DNA from: Nocardioides renjunii | Lineage (GTDB): Bacteria > Actinomycetota > Actinomycetes > Propionibacteriales > Nocardioidaceae | Assembly: GCF_034661175.1 (NCBI RefSeq) | Contig: NZ_CP141058.1 | Coordinates: 1,240,001-1,304,000, forward strand | DNA: 64,000 bases | Direction: 5' to 3' | Shown here: piece by piece, positions 52,561-60,956 of the stretch | Position numbering within the stretch: the first letter of the stretch is position 1 | How the letters are laid out: each line of letters starts with the position of its first letter | The notes under the pieces: generated by a model | The model's database searches: none | The model's input: the letters and a program-made list of their open reading frames with translations, nothing else | Told to the model about the DNA's origin: nothing | Position numbers and translations under genes: made by a program

Positions 52561-53508
52561 GTGAGCAGCAAGAAGCAGCGCGAGGCACGCCGCAGGGCCG
52601 AGCGGGAGCAGTGGGAGCTCGACCAGCGGCGCCTGGCCGCGCGTCGCCGACGTGGCACGGTGCTCGGCGTCGTCGGGGCAGTTCTCGCCGTCGTCGCGGT
52701 GGTCGTCGCCCTCGTCGCCCTCACCGGGCGCGACCAGCCGGATCCCGGCACCGGGGAGCCGCAGGTCCGCGACACCGAGCTGCTGGCCTCCGAGGCGGCC
52801 GGTGAGGCGCAGGCGTCCGCGGCGGCCGGTGCGGTCGAGGCCGGCGCGGTCCTGGCGGAGGACTTCACCGTCGAGCCGGGGACCGCCGTGGACAGCGGTG
52901 TGCGACCAGCGAAGGACGACCGTCCCGTCGCCTGCGGGGCCGAGGCACCGGCGGACGCGCGTGCGTCGCGTCCCCGCTATCCCGGTGGTCCGGCCGACGT
53001 GCTCGAGGACGGCGTCGACTACGTCGCGAGGATCGAGACGTCCTGCGGCCCCCTCGTCATCGACCTGCTAGAGCGGGACGCCCCGGTGGCGGTCAACTCC
53101 TTCGTCTTCCTCGCCGAGGAGGGGTTCTACGACGGGCTCGAGGTCTTCCGCGACTTCGGCGCCGTCGCCGCCGTGCAGGCGGGCAGCGGCGACAACACCG
53201 TCCGGTGGGACGTCGGCTACCTGCTCCCCGACGAGCTGGGCCGGGCGAAGCGGGAGGGCTACCCCGTCGGGACGGTGACCACCGCCGGCACGGGTGCTCC
53301 CTACACCGCCGGCAGCGGGTTCTTCATCGCCTACGGCAAGGAGTTCGACGCCGGCTACCGGACCGACCGGGTCCAGACGACGTTCGGCCGGGTGCTGGCC
53401 GGGATGGACGTCATCGACACGATGACCGCGATGGACCGGCTGGGGATGGGCGGGGAGGCGTTCGCCGAGCGGCTGTTCCTGGAGTCGGTCACCATCGAGC
53501 GGCGCTGA
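52561..53508 (+). CDS. Membrane-anchored cyclophilin-type peptidyl-prolyl isomerase
   Basis: 315 residues, GTG at 52561. Basic N-terminal stretch and coiled helix (about 1-31), one membrane helix (about 32-55), an Ala/Glu-rich linker, then a cyclophilin domain (about 150-315): ARIETSCGPLVIDLLERDAPVAVNSFVFLAEEGFYDGLEVFRDFG, and FFIAYGKEFDAGYRTDRVQTTFGRVLAGMDVID. The canonical F-H-R...Q-G-G-D is altered (FRDFGAVAAVQAGSGD), so the active Arg may be missing although Gln is kept. It probably assists folding outside the membrane, possibly of the large secreted protein encoded before it. Confidence 0.85.
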   Translation: MSSKKQREARRRAEREQWELDQRRLAARRRRGTVLGVVGAVLAVVAVVVALVALTGRDQPDPGTGEPQVRDTELLASEAAGEAQASAAAGAVEAGAVLAEDFTVEPGTAVDSGVRPAKDDRPVACGAEAPADARASRPRYPGGPADVLEDGVDYVARIETSCGPLVIDLLERDAPVAVNSFVFLAEEGFYDGLEVFRDFGAVAAVQAGSGDNTVRWDVGYLLPDELGRAKREGYPVGTVTTAGTGAPYTAGSGFFIAYGKEFDAGYRTDRVQTTFGRVLAGMDVIDTMTAMDRLGMGGEAFAERLFLESVTIERR

Positions 53509-53580
53509 GGCCGTGGGCCCGAGGACGACGACGCCTCCTCGCGCGGGCGAGGAGGCGTCGTGGGACCTGCTGGTGCCGGC

Positions 53581-53805
53581 TCAGTCGTCGGCCAGCGCGG
53601 CGACCACGCCGGCGCGGCTCTCGTCCTCGCTGGCCAGCACACCGCCGTTGGCCACGATGTCGGGGGTGATCTCGCTGAAGACCATGCGGACGTCCTGGCG
53701 ACGGGCACCGAGGATCTCCACGGCACTGTCCGCCACGGCCTGCGCGAAGTCGCGGCGCTGCTCGACCGAGCGTCCCTTGAGGAGCTCGACGGTGATGTTG
53801 GGCAT
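53581..53805 (-). CDS. 4-oxalocrotonate tautomerase family protein
   Basis: 74 residues. The start must be the ATG at 53805, because family members use an N-terminal proline exposed by Met removal (MPNITVELLKGRSVEQRRDFAQAVADS). An upstream in-frame ATG at 53826 would bury it. Small beta-alpha-beta subunit, functioning as a hexamer or dimer. The activity could be tautomerase or decarboxylase/dehalogenase-like; the substrate is unknown. Arg residues at GARRQDV fit the usual substrate-binding position. Confidence 0.85.
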   Translation of the reverse strand: MPNITVELLKGRSVEQRRDFAQAVADSAVEILGARRQDVRMVFSEITPDIVANGGVLASEDESRAGVVAALADD

Positions 53806-54003
53806 GGGGTGTTCCCTCTCTGTCATTCTTCGGACGGACCCGTGTCGGGCGGCGTCCTGTTCAGGTTGACGACCACGGTTCGGTGACTTGAATCACGGTA
53901 GTACCAGTTCACATCCTTGACAACAGTTCGAGCCGCTGGTTGTGTGACCGTCACCACCCCACCCCCGTCCCACCCGTCCCTCCACGCCTCGTCGGGAGCT
54001 CCC

Positions 54004-54630
54004 ATGAACCGGATCCGCGCGCTCGCGGCCGGCGCGAGGTCGGGAGCGGCGGCCGGTGTCGCTGTGCTGGGCCTGGCCCTGACCGCGTCCCCGGCGGCGG
54101 CCCACGTGACCGTCACGGCCAGCACGACGGCCGCCGGCGCGACCGCGGAGGTGCGGATGCAGGTCCCGCACGGCTGCGAGGGATCGGCCACCACGGAGAT
54201 CGCCGTCCGGATGCCCGACGAGGTGGCCGAGCTCGTGCTCACCGACACCGAGCGCTGGTCCGCCGAGCAGGTCGAGGGTGGCGCCACCTTCCGCACCGAC
54301 GACCCGTTGCCCGACGCCCTGCGCGACGAGGTGGCCTTCTCCGTACGCCTGCCCGACGTCGCCGGCACCGAGCTCGTGTTCCCGGTGGTGCAGCGGTGCG
54401 AGCAGGGGGAGGCGGCCTGGACCGAGGTGGCCGAGGACGCGGCCAGCCGGGACGAGCTCGACATGCCCGCGCCGGTCATCGTCGTGACCGCCGGCGAGGA
54501 GTCCGCGGGCGCCCCGGCCGACGACCGGGAGCAGGGCGGACGGGTGATGGCCTGGAGTGCCGGTGGCGTGCTCGCGCTGGGGTGCCTGGCCAGCGGCACG
54601 GTCCTGCTGCTGCGCCGCCGACGCGCATGA
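54004..54630 (+). CDS. YcnI-family copper-binding membrane protein (DUF1775)
   Basis: 208 residues, ATG at 54004. Signal peptide to about residue 33, cleaved at AAA-H so that the mature chain starts HVTV; YcnI proteins bind Cu(II) through this N-terminal His. The YcnI domain (about 34-150) has MQVPHGCEGSATTEIAVRMP, and one C-terminal membrane helix (about 183-202) anchors it. It is followed in ATGA overlap by the CopC-CopD fusion, the usual ycnI-ycnJ partnership in copper handling. Confidence 0.9.
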   Translation: MNRIRALAAGARSGAAAGVAVLGLALTASPAAAHVTVTASTTAAGATAEVRMQVPHGCEGSATTEIAVRMPDEVAELVLTDTERWSAEQVEGGATFRTDDPLPDALRDEVAFSVRLPDVAGTELVFPVVQRCEQGEAAWTEVAEDAASRDELDMPAPVIVVTAGEESAGAPADDREQGGRVMAWSAGGVLALGCLASGTVLLLRRRRA

Positions 54631-56309
54631 CCCCACGCTCCTCGCGGCGCCGGGCGGCCGGCTGGCTGCTGCTCGCCTCCGCCCTGGTGCACGCCGCGCT
54701 CCTCCTCGTCCTGGGCACGGCCTCTCCGGCGGCGGCGCACGCGACCCTCGTCAGCACCGACCCGGCGGAGGGCGCCGTGCTGGAGGCGGCACCTGACCAG
54801 GTCACCTTCACGTTCAACGAGTCGGTCATCGGCGTCCCGGCCGGGATCCAGGTGTTCGACGCGTCCGGTGAGGAGGTGGCCTCGACGGCGTCGGTGCGCC
54901 AGGCGCAGCTCGTCGTGGGCCTCGACGAGGAGGTGGGCCGAGGGACGCTGGTCGTCGTCTGGCGACTCGTCTCGGCCGACGGCCACCCCGTCGGCGGGTC
55001 CCTCAGCTTCTCGGTCGGCGAGCGGAGCGACGTGGTGGACGTCCCCACGACGAGCGCGGACGCGGGGACGGAGGCGCCGCTGCTCCTGAGCGTGGTGAGG
55101 TGGCTGGGCTACGTGGGCCTGCTGGTCGCCACCGGCGTGGCCGCGTTCGCGGTCCTCCTCCTCCCGGCCGACCGGGCCGACGACGGCTCGCGGCGCCGCC
55201 TCCGGGCGGTGGCGCGCGGCGCCGCGCTCGTCGGGGCGGTGGCCTGGTGCGCGGCCGTCCCGATGGTCGCGCTCTACCAGCTCGGCCTGCCGGCCTCGGC
55301 GCTCGGCGACGGGTCGACCTGGGCGGCGCTGGCGCCCGCCGAGCGCGTCGTACCGGCCCTGTTGGTCACCGGCATCGCGCTCGCAGCCGTGGCCGTCCCG
55401 GCGGGTCCCCCCGGTCGCGGACGGACTGCCCTGGTGCTGGCCGGGTGCGCCCTCGCCCTGGCGGCACCGGCGCTGACGGGCCACACCCGTGCCAGCACCC
55501 CGGAGGCGCTGGTGGTCGCGGTCGACGTCCTGCACCTCGTCGCGGGAGCACTGTGGCTCGGTGGGCTGGTCGCGGTCGCGGCGGTGCTGGGCGACCTCGC
55601 CACGCGCGGCGAGGACGGCGCCGTGGTGCTGTCCCGGTTCTCGACGTGGGCCTCGGGCGTGCTGGCGGTCCTCGTCGTCGCCGGCTCGGTCCTGGCCTGG
55701 CGCATCGCCGGCTCCTGGAGCGCGCTGCTCGACACCGGCTACGGCGGGTTCCTGCTGGTCAAGGTCCTCGCCGTGCTGGTCGCGATCGGCATCGCCGCCT
55801 GGAACCGCCTGGCGCTCCTGCCGCGCCTGCGCGCGGCGTCGCGCAGGCGTGAGCGGCGGGACGCCGGCGCCCTGCTGGTGCGGACGACGTTCGCCGAGGC
55901 GGGGGTGCTGGTCGTCGTCCTCCTGCTGACCGGGTTCCTCGTCGACCGCAGCCCCGAGCCGGACGTGACCGTCACCTCCCCGGCGGCGGGGGAGACCGCG
56001 ACCCGCACGCTCGACCTCGACGACATCTCCGCGAAGGTGACGCTCGAGCCGCTCGGGGTGGGCCCGGCGACCGTCACGATCGAGCTGCGCGACGACGCGG
56101 GCGCGCCGACCGAGGGCTACGAGGCACCGCGGGTCAGCCTGTCCGGCGACGAGGTCGACCTCGGGGAGGTGCAGCTGAGCAATCTCGGGCCGGGCGTCTA
56201 CGCCGGCGACGTCGTGCTGCCGACCGTCGGCACCTGGGAGGTGCAGCTCTCGCTGCGCACCACCGAGTTCGACAACCCGGTGCGCAGCACCACCTTCGAC
56301 GTGCCCTGA
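54627..56309 (+). CDS. CopC-CopD fusion copper import/resistance protein (YcnJ-like)
   Basis: 560 residues, ATG at 54627. Signal peptide then CopC domain (about 38-130) beginning HATLVSTDPAEGAVLEAAPDQVTFTF, with the copper His at the mature N-terminus and ADGHPVGGSLSFSV at its end. The CopD domain follows with about eight membrane helices (about 150-430), including WLGYVGLLVATGVAAFAVLLL and VDVLHLVAGALWLGGL. A C-terminal extracytoplasmic beta domain (about 445-560; YtkA-like) comes last. Together with YcnI it most likely imports copper or sequesters it at the membrane. Proximity to the copper-radical oxidase gene suggests a supply role, which is inference. Confidence 0.92.
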   Translation: MTPRSSRRRAAGWLLLASALVHAALLLVLGTASPAAAHATLVSTDPAEGAVLEAAPDQVTFTFNESVIGVPAGIQVFDASGEEVASTASVRQAQLVVGLDEEVGRGTLVVVWRLVSADGHPVGGSLSFSVGERSDVVDVPTTSADAGTEAPLLLSVVRWLGYVGLLVATGVAAFAVLLLPADRADDGSRRRLRAVARGAALVGAVAWCAAVPMVALYQLGLPASALGDGSTWAALAPAERVVPALLVTGIALAAVAVPAGPPGRGRTALVLAGCALALAAPALTGHTRASTPEALVVAVDVLHLVAGALWLGGLVAVAAVLGDLATRGEDGAVVLSRFSTWASGVLAVLVVAGSVLAWRIAGSWSALLDTGYGGFLLVKVLAVLVAIGIAAWNRLALLPRLRAASRRRERRDAGALLVRTTFAEAGVLVVVLLLTGFLVDRSPEPDVTVTSPAAGETATRTLDLDDISAKVTLEPLGVGPATVTIELRDDAGAPTEGYEAPRVSLSGDEVDLGEVQLSNLGPGVYAGDVVLPTVGTWEVQLSLRTTEFDNPVRSTTFDVP

Positions 56310-56334
56310 CCGCGCGCGAAAGGCCTCGTCCCCC

Positions 56335-57408
56335 TCAGAAGGCGTAGCGCACGCGGCACTCCGGCAGCTTCTCGGCGAGGAGGTCGGTGAGCTGGCGCAC
56401 CCAGCGACCCTTCCAGCCGGTGCGGTAGCGCACGTTGGTCTGACCGCTCTGGCTGCGCTTGGTCTCCTGGATGTCGGGGCGCCACAGCAGCTCCTCGCCG
56501 CGCGGGTGCCAGCCGAGGTTGACCTCGTGCAGGCCCTCGTTGTGGGTGAGGAAGATGATCTCGGCCGCGAGCTGGTCCCGGGTGCGCGCGCTGGTGCCGT
56601 CGGCGACCTGCTCGAGCAGCTCGGCCCACTCCTCGAGCCAGGTCTCGTGGACGATCACCGGGCTGAGGTTGAGGTGGACCTCGTAGCCCGCCTCGACGAA
56701 GTCGTCCATCGCCGCGATCCGGTCGGCGATCCTTGACGTGCGCACGTCGACGAGGCGGGAGGGGCCCTCCGGCATGAGGCTGAACCGGACCCGGGTGCCA
56801 CCGCGCGGGTCCCAGCCCAGCAGGTCGCGGTTGACGAGCTTGGTCGCGAAGCTCGCCTTGGCGTGGGGGAGGCGGGCGTAGAGGTCGACCAGGTCGCGCA
56901 CGTTGTCGGAGACGAGCGCGTCGGCCGAGCAGTCGCTGTTCTCGCCGATGTCGTAGACCCAGTCGACCGGGTCGCACTGGTTGGGCTCGGGCTTCACGCC
57001 CTGGCGTCCGGCGTGGCGCTCGAGGTAGCCCAGCACCGCCTCGATGTTGGCGAACACGGTGATGGGGTTGGCGAAGCCCTTGCGCCGCGGCACGTAGCAG
57101 TAGGAGCACGCCATCGCGCAGCCGTTGGCGGTCGACGGCGCGATCCAGTCGCTGGAGCGCTCGTTGCGGCGCGCGCTGAGCGACTTCTTCTCGCCGAGCA
57201 CGAGCACCTCGCGCTTGTTGCGGACCCAGTCCTCGACGGCGCCCGCGTTGCCGTGCAGGCCGGGGATCGCCTGATGGGAGAGCACCTGGATGCGCTCGGC
57301 GTCGGGGAAGCGCTCGAGCACCTGGCGGGCGCGCGGGAACCGCTCGATGTCGGGCTCGTGGTAGATCCGGCGGACGTCGAGCAGCCGGTCCGCGAGGTCG
57401 GCGGGCAC
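56335..57408 (-). CDS. Spore photoproduct lyase-like radical SAM protein
   Basis: 357 residues from a GTG at 57408, eight bases after the DUF2200 stop. Radical SAM cluster motif CxxxCxxC in NGCAMACSYCYVPRRKGFANP, and family segments IQVLSHQAIPGLHG, SSDWIAPSTANGC, NSDCSADALVSDN and LTHNEGLHEVNLGWHP. These fit the SplB family, which repairs thymine dimers (spore photoproduct) using SAM. The organism class suggested here usually makes no endospores, so another DNA or nucleotide lesion may be the substrate. Length is close to B. subtilis SplB (342). Confidence 0.85.
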   Translation of the reverse strand: MPADLADRLLDVRRIYHEPDIERFPRARQVLERFPDAERIQVLSHQAIPGLHGNAGAVEDWVRNKREVLVLGEKKSLSARRNERSSDWIAPSTANGCAMACSYCYVPRRKGFANPITVFANIEAVLGYLERHAGRQGVKPEPNQCDPVDWVYDIGENSDCSADALVSDNVRDLVDLYARLPHAKASFATKLVNRDLLGWDPRGGTRVRFSLMPEGPSRLVDVRTSRIADRIAAMDDFVEAGYEVHLNLSPVIVHETWLEEWAELLEQVADGTSARTRDQLAAEIIFLTHNEGLHEVNLGWHPRGEELLWRPDIQETKRSQSGQTNVRYRTGWKGRWVRQLTDLLAEKLPECRVRYAF

Positions 57409-57416
57409 ACGGCGGT

Positions 57417-57758
57417 TCAGCTGCGGAGCACCTTCTCCATCGGGCGGCCCTTGGCCAGCTCGTCGACGAGCTTGTCGAGGTAGCGGATGCGGCGCATCAG
57501 CGGGTCCTCGACCTCCTGCACCTTCACGCCGCAGACCGACCCGGTGATCTGGTCCACCCGCGGGTTGAGGGTGGCGTCGGCGAAGAACGCCTCGAAGGTG
57601 GTGCCGCGGTCGAGGTGCTCGCGCAGCGCGGCCTGGTCGAAGCCGGTGAGCCACTCGATCACGCGGTCGACCTCGGCGGCCGTGCGCCCCTTGCGCTCCA
57701 CCTTGGTGACGTAGTGCGGGTAGACCGACGCGACGCTCGTGCCGAAGATCCGGTGCAT
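57417..57758 (-). CDS. DUF2200 family protein
   Basis: 113 residues, ATG at 57758. The whole length matches DUF2200: [40 protein letters not shown] at the start, and [49 protein letters not shown] at the end. Function unknown; the fold is helical. First gene of a two-gene unit with the SplB-like gene, which may reflect linked function. Confidence 0.9.
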   Translation of the reverse strand: MHRIFGTSVASVYPHYVTKVERKGRTAAEVDRVIEWLTGFDQAALREHLDRGTTFEAFFADATLNPRVDQITGSVCGVKVQEVEDPLMRRIRYLDKLVDELAKGRPMEKVLRS

Positions 57759-57787
57759 GGTCCGAGGATAGGTCGAGGCGGTGACAG

Positions 57788-58477
57788 TCAGCCCTTGTCG
57801 GGGTCGGCCGCCCGACCAAGGACCTCGGCCTCGCTGGCCACGGCCTTGACCGTGGCCGGGTCGACCAGCGGCTCGGTGCCGGGCTGGTAGAGGTCGGTCT
57901 CGGTGGTGTCGGGGTTGTAGCCCTCGTCGGCGGCGGGGATGCCCGAGGGGGTGCGCAGGTCGTCGGTGGTCTCCACCCCGACGCCGTCGGCGACCTCGTC
58001 CTCGGTCAGGCCCAGCGCCGGCGCGAGGACGGCGGCCTGCTTCGAGGGTGCCTTCTTCGCGGGTGCCTTCTTGGCGGCTGCCTTCTTCGCGGGCGCCTTC
58101 GCGGCAGCGGCCTTCTTCGCCGGTGCCTTCGTGGCGGGTGCCTTCTTCGCGGCGGCCCTCTCAGCAGGTGCCTTCTCGGCGGACGCCATGGCCGGCGCCT
58201 CCGGGCTCACGTCGGAGGTGCCGCTCGAGGTGGCTGCAGAGGTCGGCTCCTCCGCGGTCAGGGTGTCCTGCGCGGGGCGCGGCGCCGGCACCGACGAGGC
58301 GCCGTGCTCGGCGACGGTGCCCGCGGCCCGCTCGACCGCCCACCCCACCACCCGTGCCGTCGTCCTCAGCCCGGCGGTCGCGACGCCGACGGACGCGCCG
58401 ACCGTCGCTCCGGCGACTGCGCCGACGGTGCGTGCCGGGTGGGTGATGGCTGCGGTGACCTTGCCTAGCGGGTTCAC
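57788..58477 (-). CDS. Lys/Ala/Pro-rich histone-like protein with hydrophobic N-terminus (hypothetical)
   Basis: 229 residues from a GTG at 58477 with GAGAGGAACC upstream. Residues 8-50 are Ala/Gly/Val-rich ([20 protein letters not shown]) and could lie in a membrane. The middle (about 100-150) consists of AAKKAPAKK-type repeats like the tails of HupB/histone H1, a DNA-binding composition. The C-terminal part is acidic ([37 protein letters not shown]). No known family covers the whole. Possible nucleoid-to-membrane link or stress protein; function inferred only from composition. Confidence 0.65.
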   Translation of the reverse strand: MNPLGKVTAAITHPARTVGAVAGATVGASVGVATAGLRTTARVVGWAVERAAGTVAEHGASSVPAPRPAQDTLTAEEPTSAATSSGTSDVSPEAPAMASAEKAPAERAAAKKAPATKAPAKKAAAAKAPAKKAAAKKAPAKKAPSKQAAVLAPALGLTEDEVADGVGVETTDDLRTPSGIPAADEGYNPDTTETDLYQPGTEPLVDPATVKAVASEAEVLGRAADPDKG

Positions 58478-58655
58478 GTGGGTTCCTCTCGTCAGGGCTT
58501 GCCTCCGACCGTACCCCCGTGCGCCCATCCCACTCCGTGGCGTGCGCCACGTCGCCGGGCCTCGCTCGTCCGGGTGGTGCGCACGCGTGACGGGACGCGG
58601 CGTGGGTACCGAGCGGCACGCGCACAGCGGGTGCGCCACCGAGAGGAGCAAGCCG

Positions 58656-59111
58656 ATGGCCGACAACATGCACGTCCGATCCACGTCCACCGCAACGCGC
58701 GCGCCGGTGCAGGCCGCCGCCGCCGCGGTTGGTGCGGTCTTCCTGCTCGTGGGGGTCCTGGGCTTCATCCCGGGCATCACGACCGGCTACGACAGCCTCG
58801 AGGCCGCCGGCCACGAGTCCCACGCCAAGCTCCTGGGGATCTTCCAGGTGTCGGTGCTCCACAACATCGTCCACCTCCTGTTCGGGGCCGCCGGCCTGGC
58901 GCTCGCGCGCACCGCCTCGGGTGCCAGGACGTACCTCATCGGCGGCGGTGTGGTCTACCTGGTGCTGTGGCTCTACGGCCTGGTCATCGACAAGTCGTCG
59001 CAGGCCAACTTCGTGCCGCTCAACACCGCAGACGACTGGCTGCACTTCGTGCTGGGCCTGGGCATGATCGCCCTCGGCGTGGTGCTCGGCAAGCGCCCGG
59101 CGACGCGCTGA
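58656..59111 (+). CDS. DUF4383 four-helix membrane protein
   Basis: 151 residues, ATG at 58656 after GAGAGGAGC. Four hydrophobic helices: VQAAAAAVGAVFLLVGVLGFIPGI, ILHN-type segment VSVLHNIVHLLFGAAGLALA, TYLIGGGVVYLVLWLYGLVI and WLHFVLGLGMIALGVVLG, with conserved His in HNIVHLLFG and WLHF. This is the DUF4383 family, common in actinobacteria and often in stress-induced sets. It is divergent from the Lys-rich protein gene, with a GGGTAC box in front of each start. Confidence 0.85.
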   Translation: MADNMHVRSTSTATRAPVQAAAAAVGAVFLLVGVLGFIPGITTGYDSLEAAGHESHAKLLGIFQVSVLHNIVHLLFGAAGLALARTASGARTYLIGGGVVYLVLWLYGLVIDKSSQANFVPLNTADDWLHFVLGLGMIALGVVLGKRPATR

Positions 59112-59123
59112 TCCGCTGATCCC

Positions 59124-59936
59124 ATGGCCACCGGGGACAGGCTCCACTTCATCGGCAACGCCACCACGGTCCTGACGCTGGGGTCCTTCACGCTGCTCAC
59201 GGACCCCAACTTCATCCACCGTGGCCAGCGCGCCTACCTGGGGTGGGGCCTGTCCACGCGGCGCCTCGTCGATCCCGCGATCGAGCCCGAGGACCTGCCG
59301 GTGCTCGACGCCGTCGTGCTCTCGCACCTCCACGGCGACCACTTCGACCGCGTCGCCCGCCACCGGCTCGACCGCACCGCGCCCGTGCTGTCGACGCCCG
59401 AGGCCGCGCGACGCCTGTCGCGGTGGGGCTTCGAGACGCAGGACCTGAGGACCTGGCAGGCGCACTCGCTGGTCAAGGGCGGCGAGGAGCTGCGGGTCAC
59501 CGCCGTCCCGGGCATCCACGCCCGCGGCCTGCTGGGGAAGATGCTGCCGTCGGTGATGGGCAGCATCCTCGAGCACGTCGTCGACGGCGACGTACGACGT
59601 CGCGTCTACCTCAGCGGCGACACGCTCACCGGGTCGCACGTCGACGAGATCGGCGCGCGCTTCCCCGACATCGACGCCGCCGTGGTCCACCTCGGAGGGA
59701 CGCGCGTGCTGATGCGAACGGTCACCATGGACGCCCGGATGGGCGTCGACTTCGTCAACCGCTGCCGCCCCTCCGTCGTGGTGCCCGTCCACCACGACGA
59801 CTACACCGTGTTCCGCTCGCCCCTCTCAGACTTCCTCGACCGGGCCCGCGCCGAGGGCCTCGCGGCGACGCTCCGCTGCCCCGGCCGGGGCGAGGTCGTC
59901 AGCCTCGACCCCACGGAGCCCGACACCGCCGCCTGA
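59124..59936 (+). CDS. MBL-fold metal-dependent hydrolase (UlaG-like)
   Basis: 270 residues, ATG at 59124, 12 bp after the DUF4383 stop, so likely in one operon. Metallo-beta-lactamase motif SHLHGDHFD with further metal ligands in GIHARG, YLSGDT and VPVHHDDY. Closest in layout to UlaG/L-ascorbate-6-P lactonase-like and N-acyl-phosphatidylethanolamine phospholipase-D-like hydrolases. No signal peptide. Substrate unknown. Confidence 0.85.
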   Translation: MATGDRLHFIGNATTVLTLGSFTLLTDPNFIHRGQRAYLGWGLSTRRLVDPAIEPEDLPVLDAVVLSHLHGDHFDRVARHRLDRTAPVLSTPEAARRLSRWGFETQDLRTWQAHSLVKGGEELRVTAVPGIHARGLLGKMLPSVMGSILEHVVDGDVRRRVYLSGDTLTGSHVDEIGARFPDIDAAVVHLGGTRVLMRTVTMDARMGVDFVNRCRPSVVVPVHHDDYTVFRSPLSDFLDRARAEGLAATLRCPGRGEVVSLDPTEPDTAA

Positions 59937-59969
59937 GGACGTGACCGGCGCGACCCGCCCCGTGCGCCG

Positions 59970-60710
59970 TCAGCCGGCCCGTCCGGGCAGGTCGACCGGC
60001 CGCCCCAGGAACGGGGCGACCATCTGTCGCATCCGGTCGCTCGGAGCCAGGCCGAGCTCGTCGGCGAGGAGGCGCCGGTAGCCGTCGTAGTGGCGCAGCG
60101 CCTCTGCCTGGTTGTCCTCCGCGAGGTGCACCTGGATCACCCGTCGGTGCGCGCTCTCGCGCAGGGGCTCCGAGCGCACCGCGCCCAGGCCGGCCGACAG
60201 CGCGTCGTGGTAGCGCCCGGCCCGGCACAGCAGGTCGGCGCCGCGCTCCAGCGCGTGCAGCCGGCGCTGGCGGAACGACTCCTGCTCGACCGCGAGCCAG
60301 GAGTCGTGCCACGTCGGAAGCAGGTCGTGGGTCAGCAGCGCGAGGTCGGGGAGGTCCTCGACCAGCGGGGCGACGGACCCGCACAGCAGCTGTGCCTGCG
60401 TCTCCGCCTCCCAGAGGTCGACCCAGAGGTCGGGGTGCACCCACACCTCCATCGCGTCGCCGAGGACGAGCGCGCGCCCCCGGTCGCGCGGCAGCCGCCA
60501 CAGCACCGACCGCAGGGTCGAGGTGGCGCGCGCCGGGTCGGAGTCGGGCCGCATCGCCTCGGCGAGCGCGGTCCGCGAGACGCGACGCCCGCGGTGCACC
60601 ACCGCCAGCAGGGCCAGGAGCCGGCGCGCGGTGGCGGGCACCGGGTGCGGTCGACCGTCGAGCTCGAGGGCGAACTCGCCCAGCAGGTGTAGCCGTGCCG
60701 CAAGAGCCAT
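59970..60710 (-). CDS. SARP/AfsR-type transcriptional regulator (wHTH + BTAD)
   Basis: 246 residues, ATG at 60710 after GGGGAGGCG. N-terminal OmpR-like winged helix (about 5-95; RLHLLGEFALELDGRPHPVPATARRLLALLAVVHRGRRVSRTALAEAMRPDSDPARATSTLRSVLWRL) and a bacterial transcriptional activation domain (about 100-240; DLWEAETQAQLL; RRLHALERGADLLCRAGRYHDALSAGLGAVRSEPLRESAHRRVIQVHLAEDNQAEALRHYDGYRRLLADELG). SARPs usually activate antibiotic clusters; here the neighbours are oxidative-stress genes. Three direct repeats lie upstream. Confidence 0.9.
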   Translation of the reverse strand: MALAARLHLLGEFALELDGRPHPVPATARRLLALLAVVHRGRRVSRTALAEAMRPDSDPARATSTLRSVLWRLPRDRGRALVLGDAMEVWVHPDLWVDLWEAETQAQLLCGSVAPLVEDLPDLALLTHDLLPTWHDSWLAVEQESFRQRRLHALERGADLLCRAGRYHDALSAGLGAVRSEPLRESAHRRVIQVHLAEDNQAEALRHYDGYRRLLADELGLAPSDRMRQMVAPFLGRPVDLPGRAG

Positions 60711-60772
60711 GTCGCCTCCCCAGGTCGCGTGGGCTTCCCAGTGCCCCCGACACGGGCGCTCAATGCGTCGTT

Positions 60773-60804
60773 GCAGTGACGCCGCGGTGACGGTTGCGGT
60801 GACG
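60773..60804. promoter_or_regulatory. Three GC(A/G)GTGACG direct repeats, SARP-type operator
   Basis: GCAGTGACG at 60773-60781, GCGGTGACG at 60784-60792 and 60796-60804, starts 11 and 12 bp apart, on one helix face. SARP regulators bind tandem repeats of about 7 bp with 11-bp periodicity near the -35. The set lies between the SARP start (60710) and the manganese catalase start (60957). An inverted copy (CGTCACG) appears near 60879. Confidence 0.6.
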
Positions 60805-60956
60805 CCCGGGGCGCGGCCCGAGGGACGCCGAGGAGGCGCCCGGCGAGGCGCGACGGAGGCGCCGGGGGAGCGGTCGCCGTCACGCCGTCGGGACGGGCGT
60901 CCCCGAACGTGGAGGGGTCAGGAGCGAACGGCGCTCCCGCCACCGAGAGGAACGAC

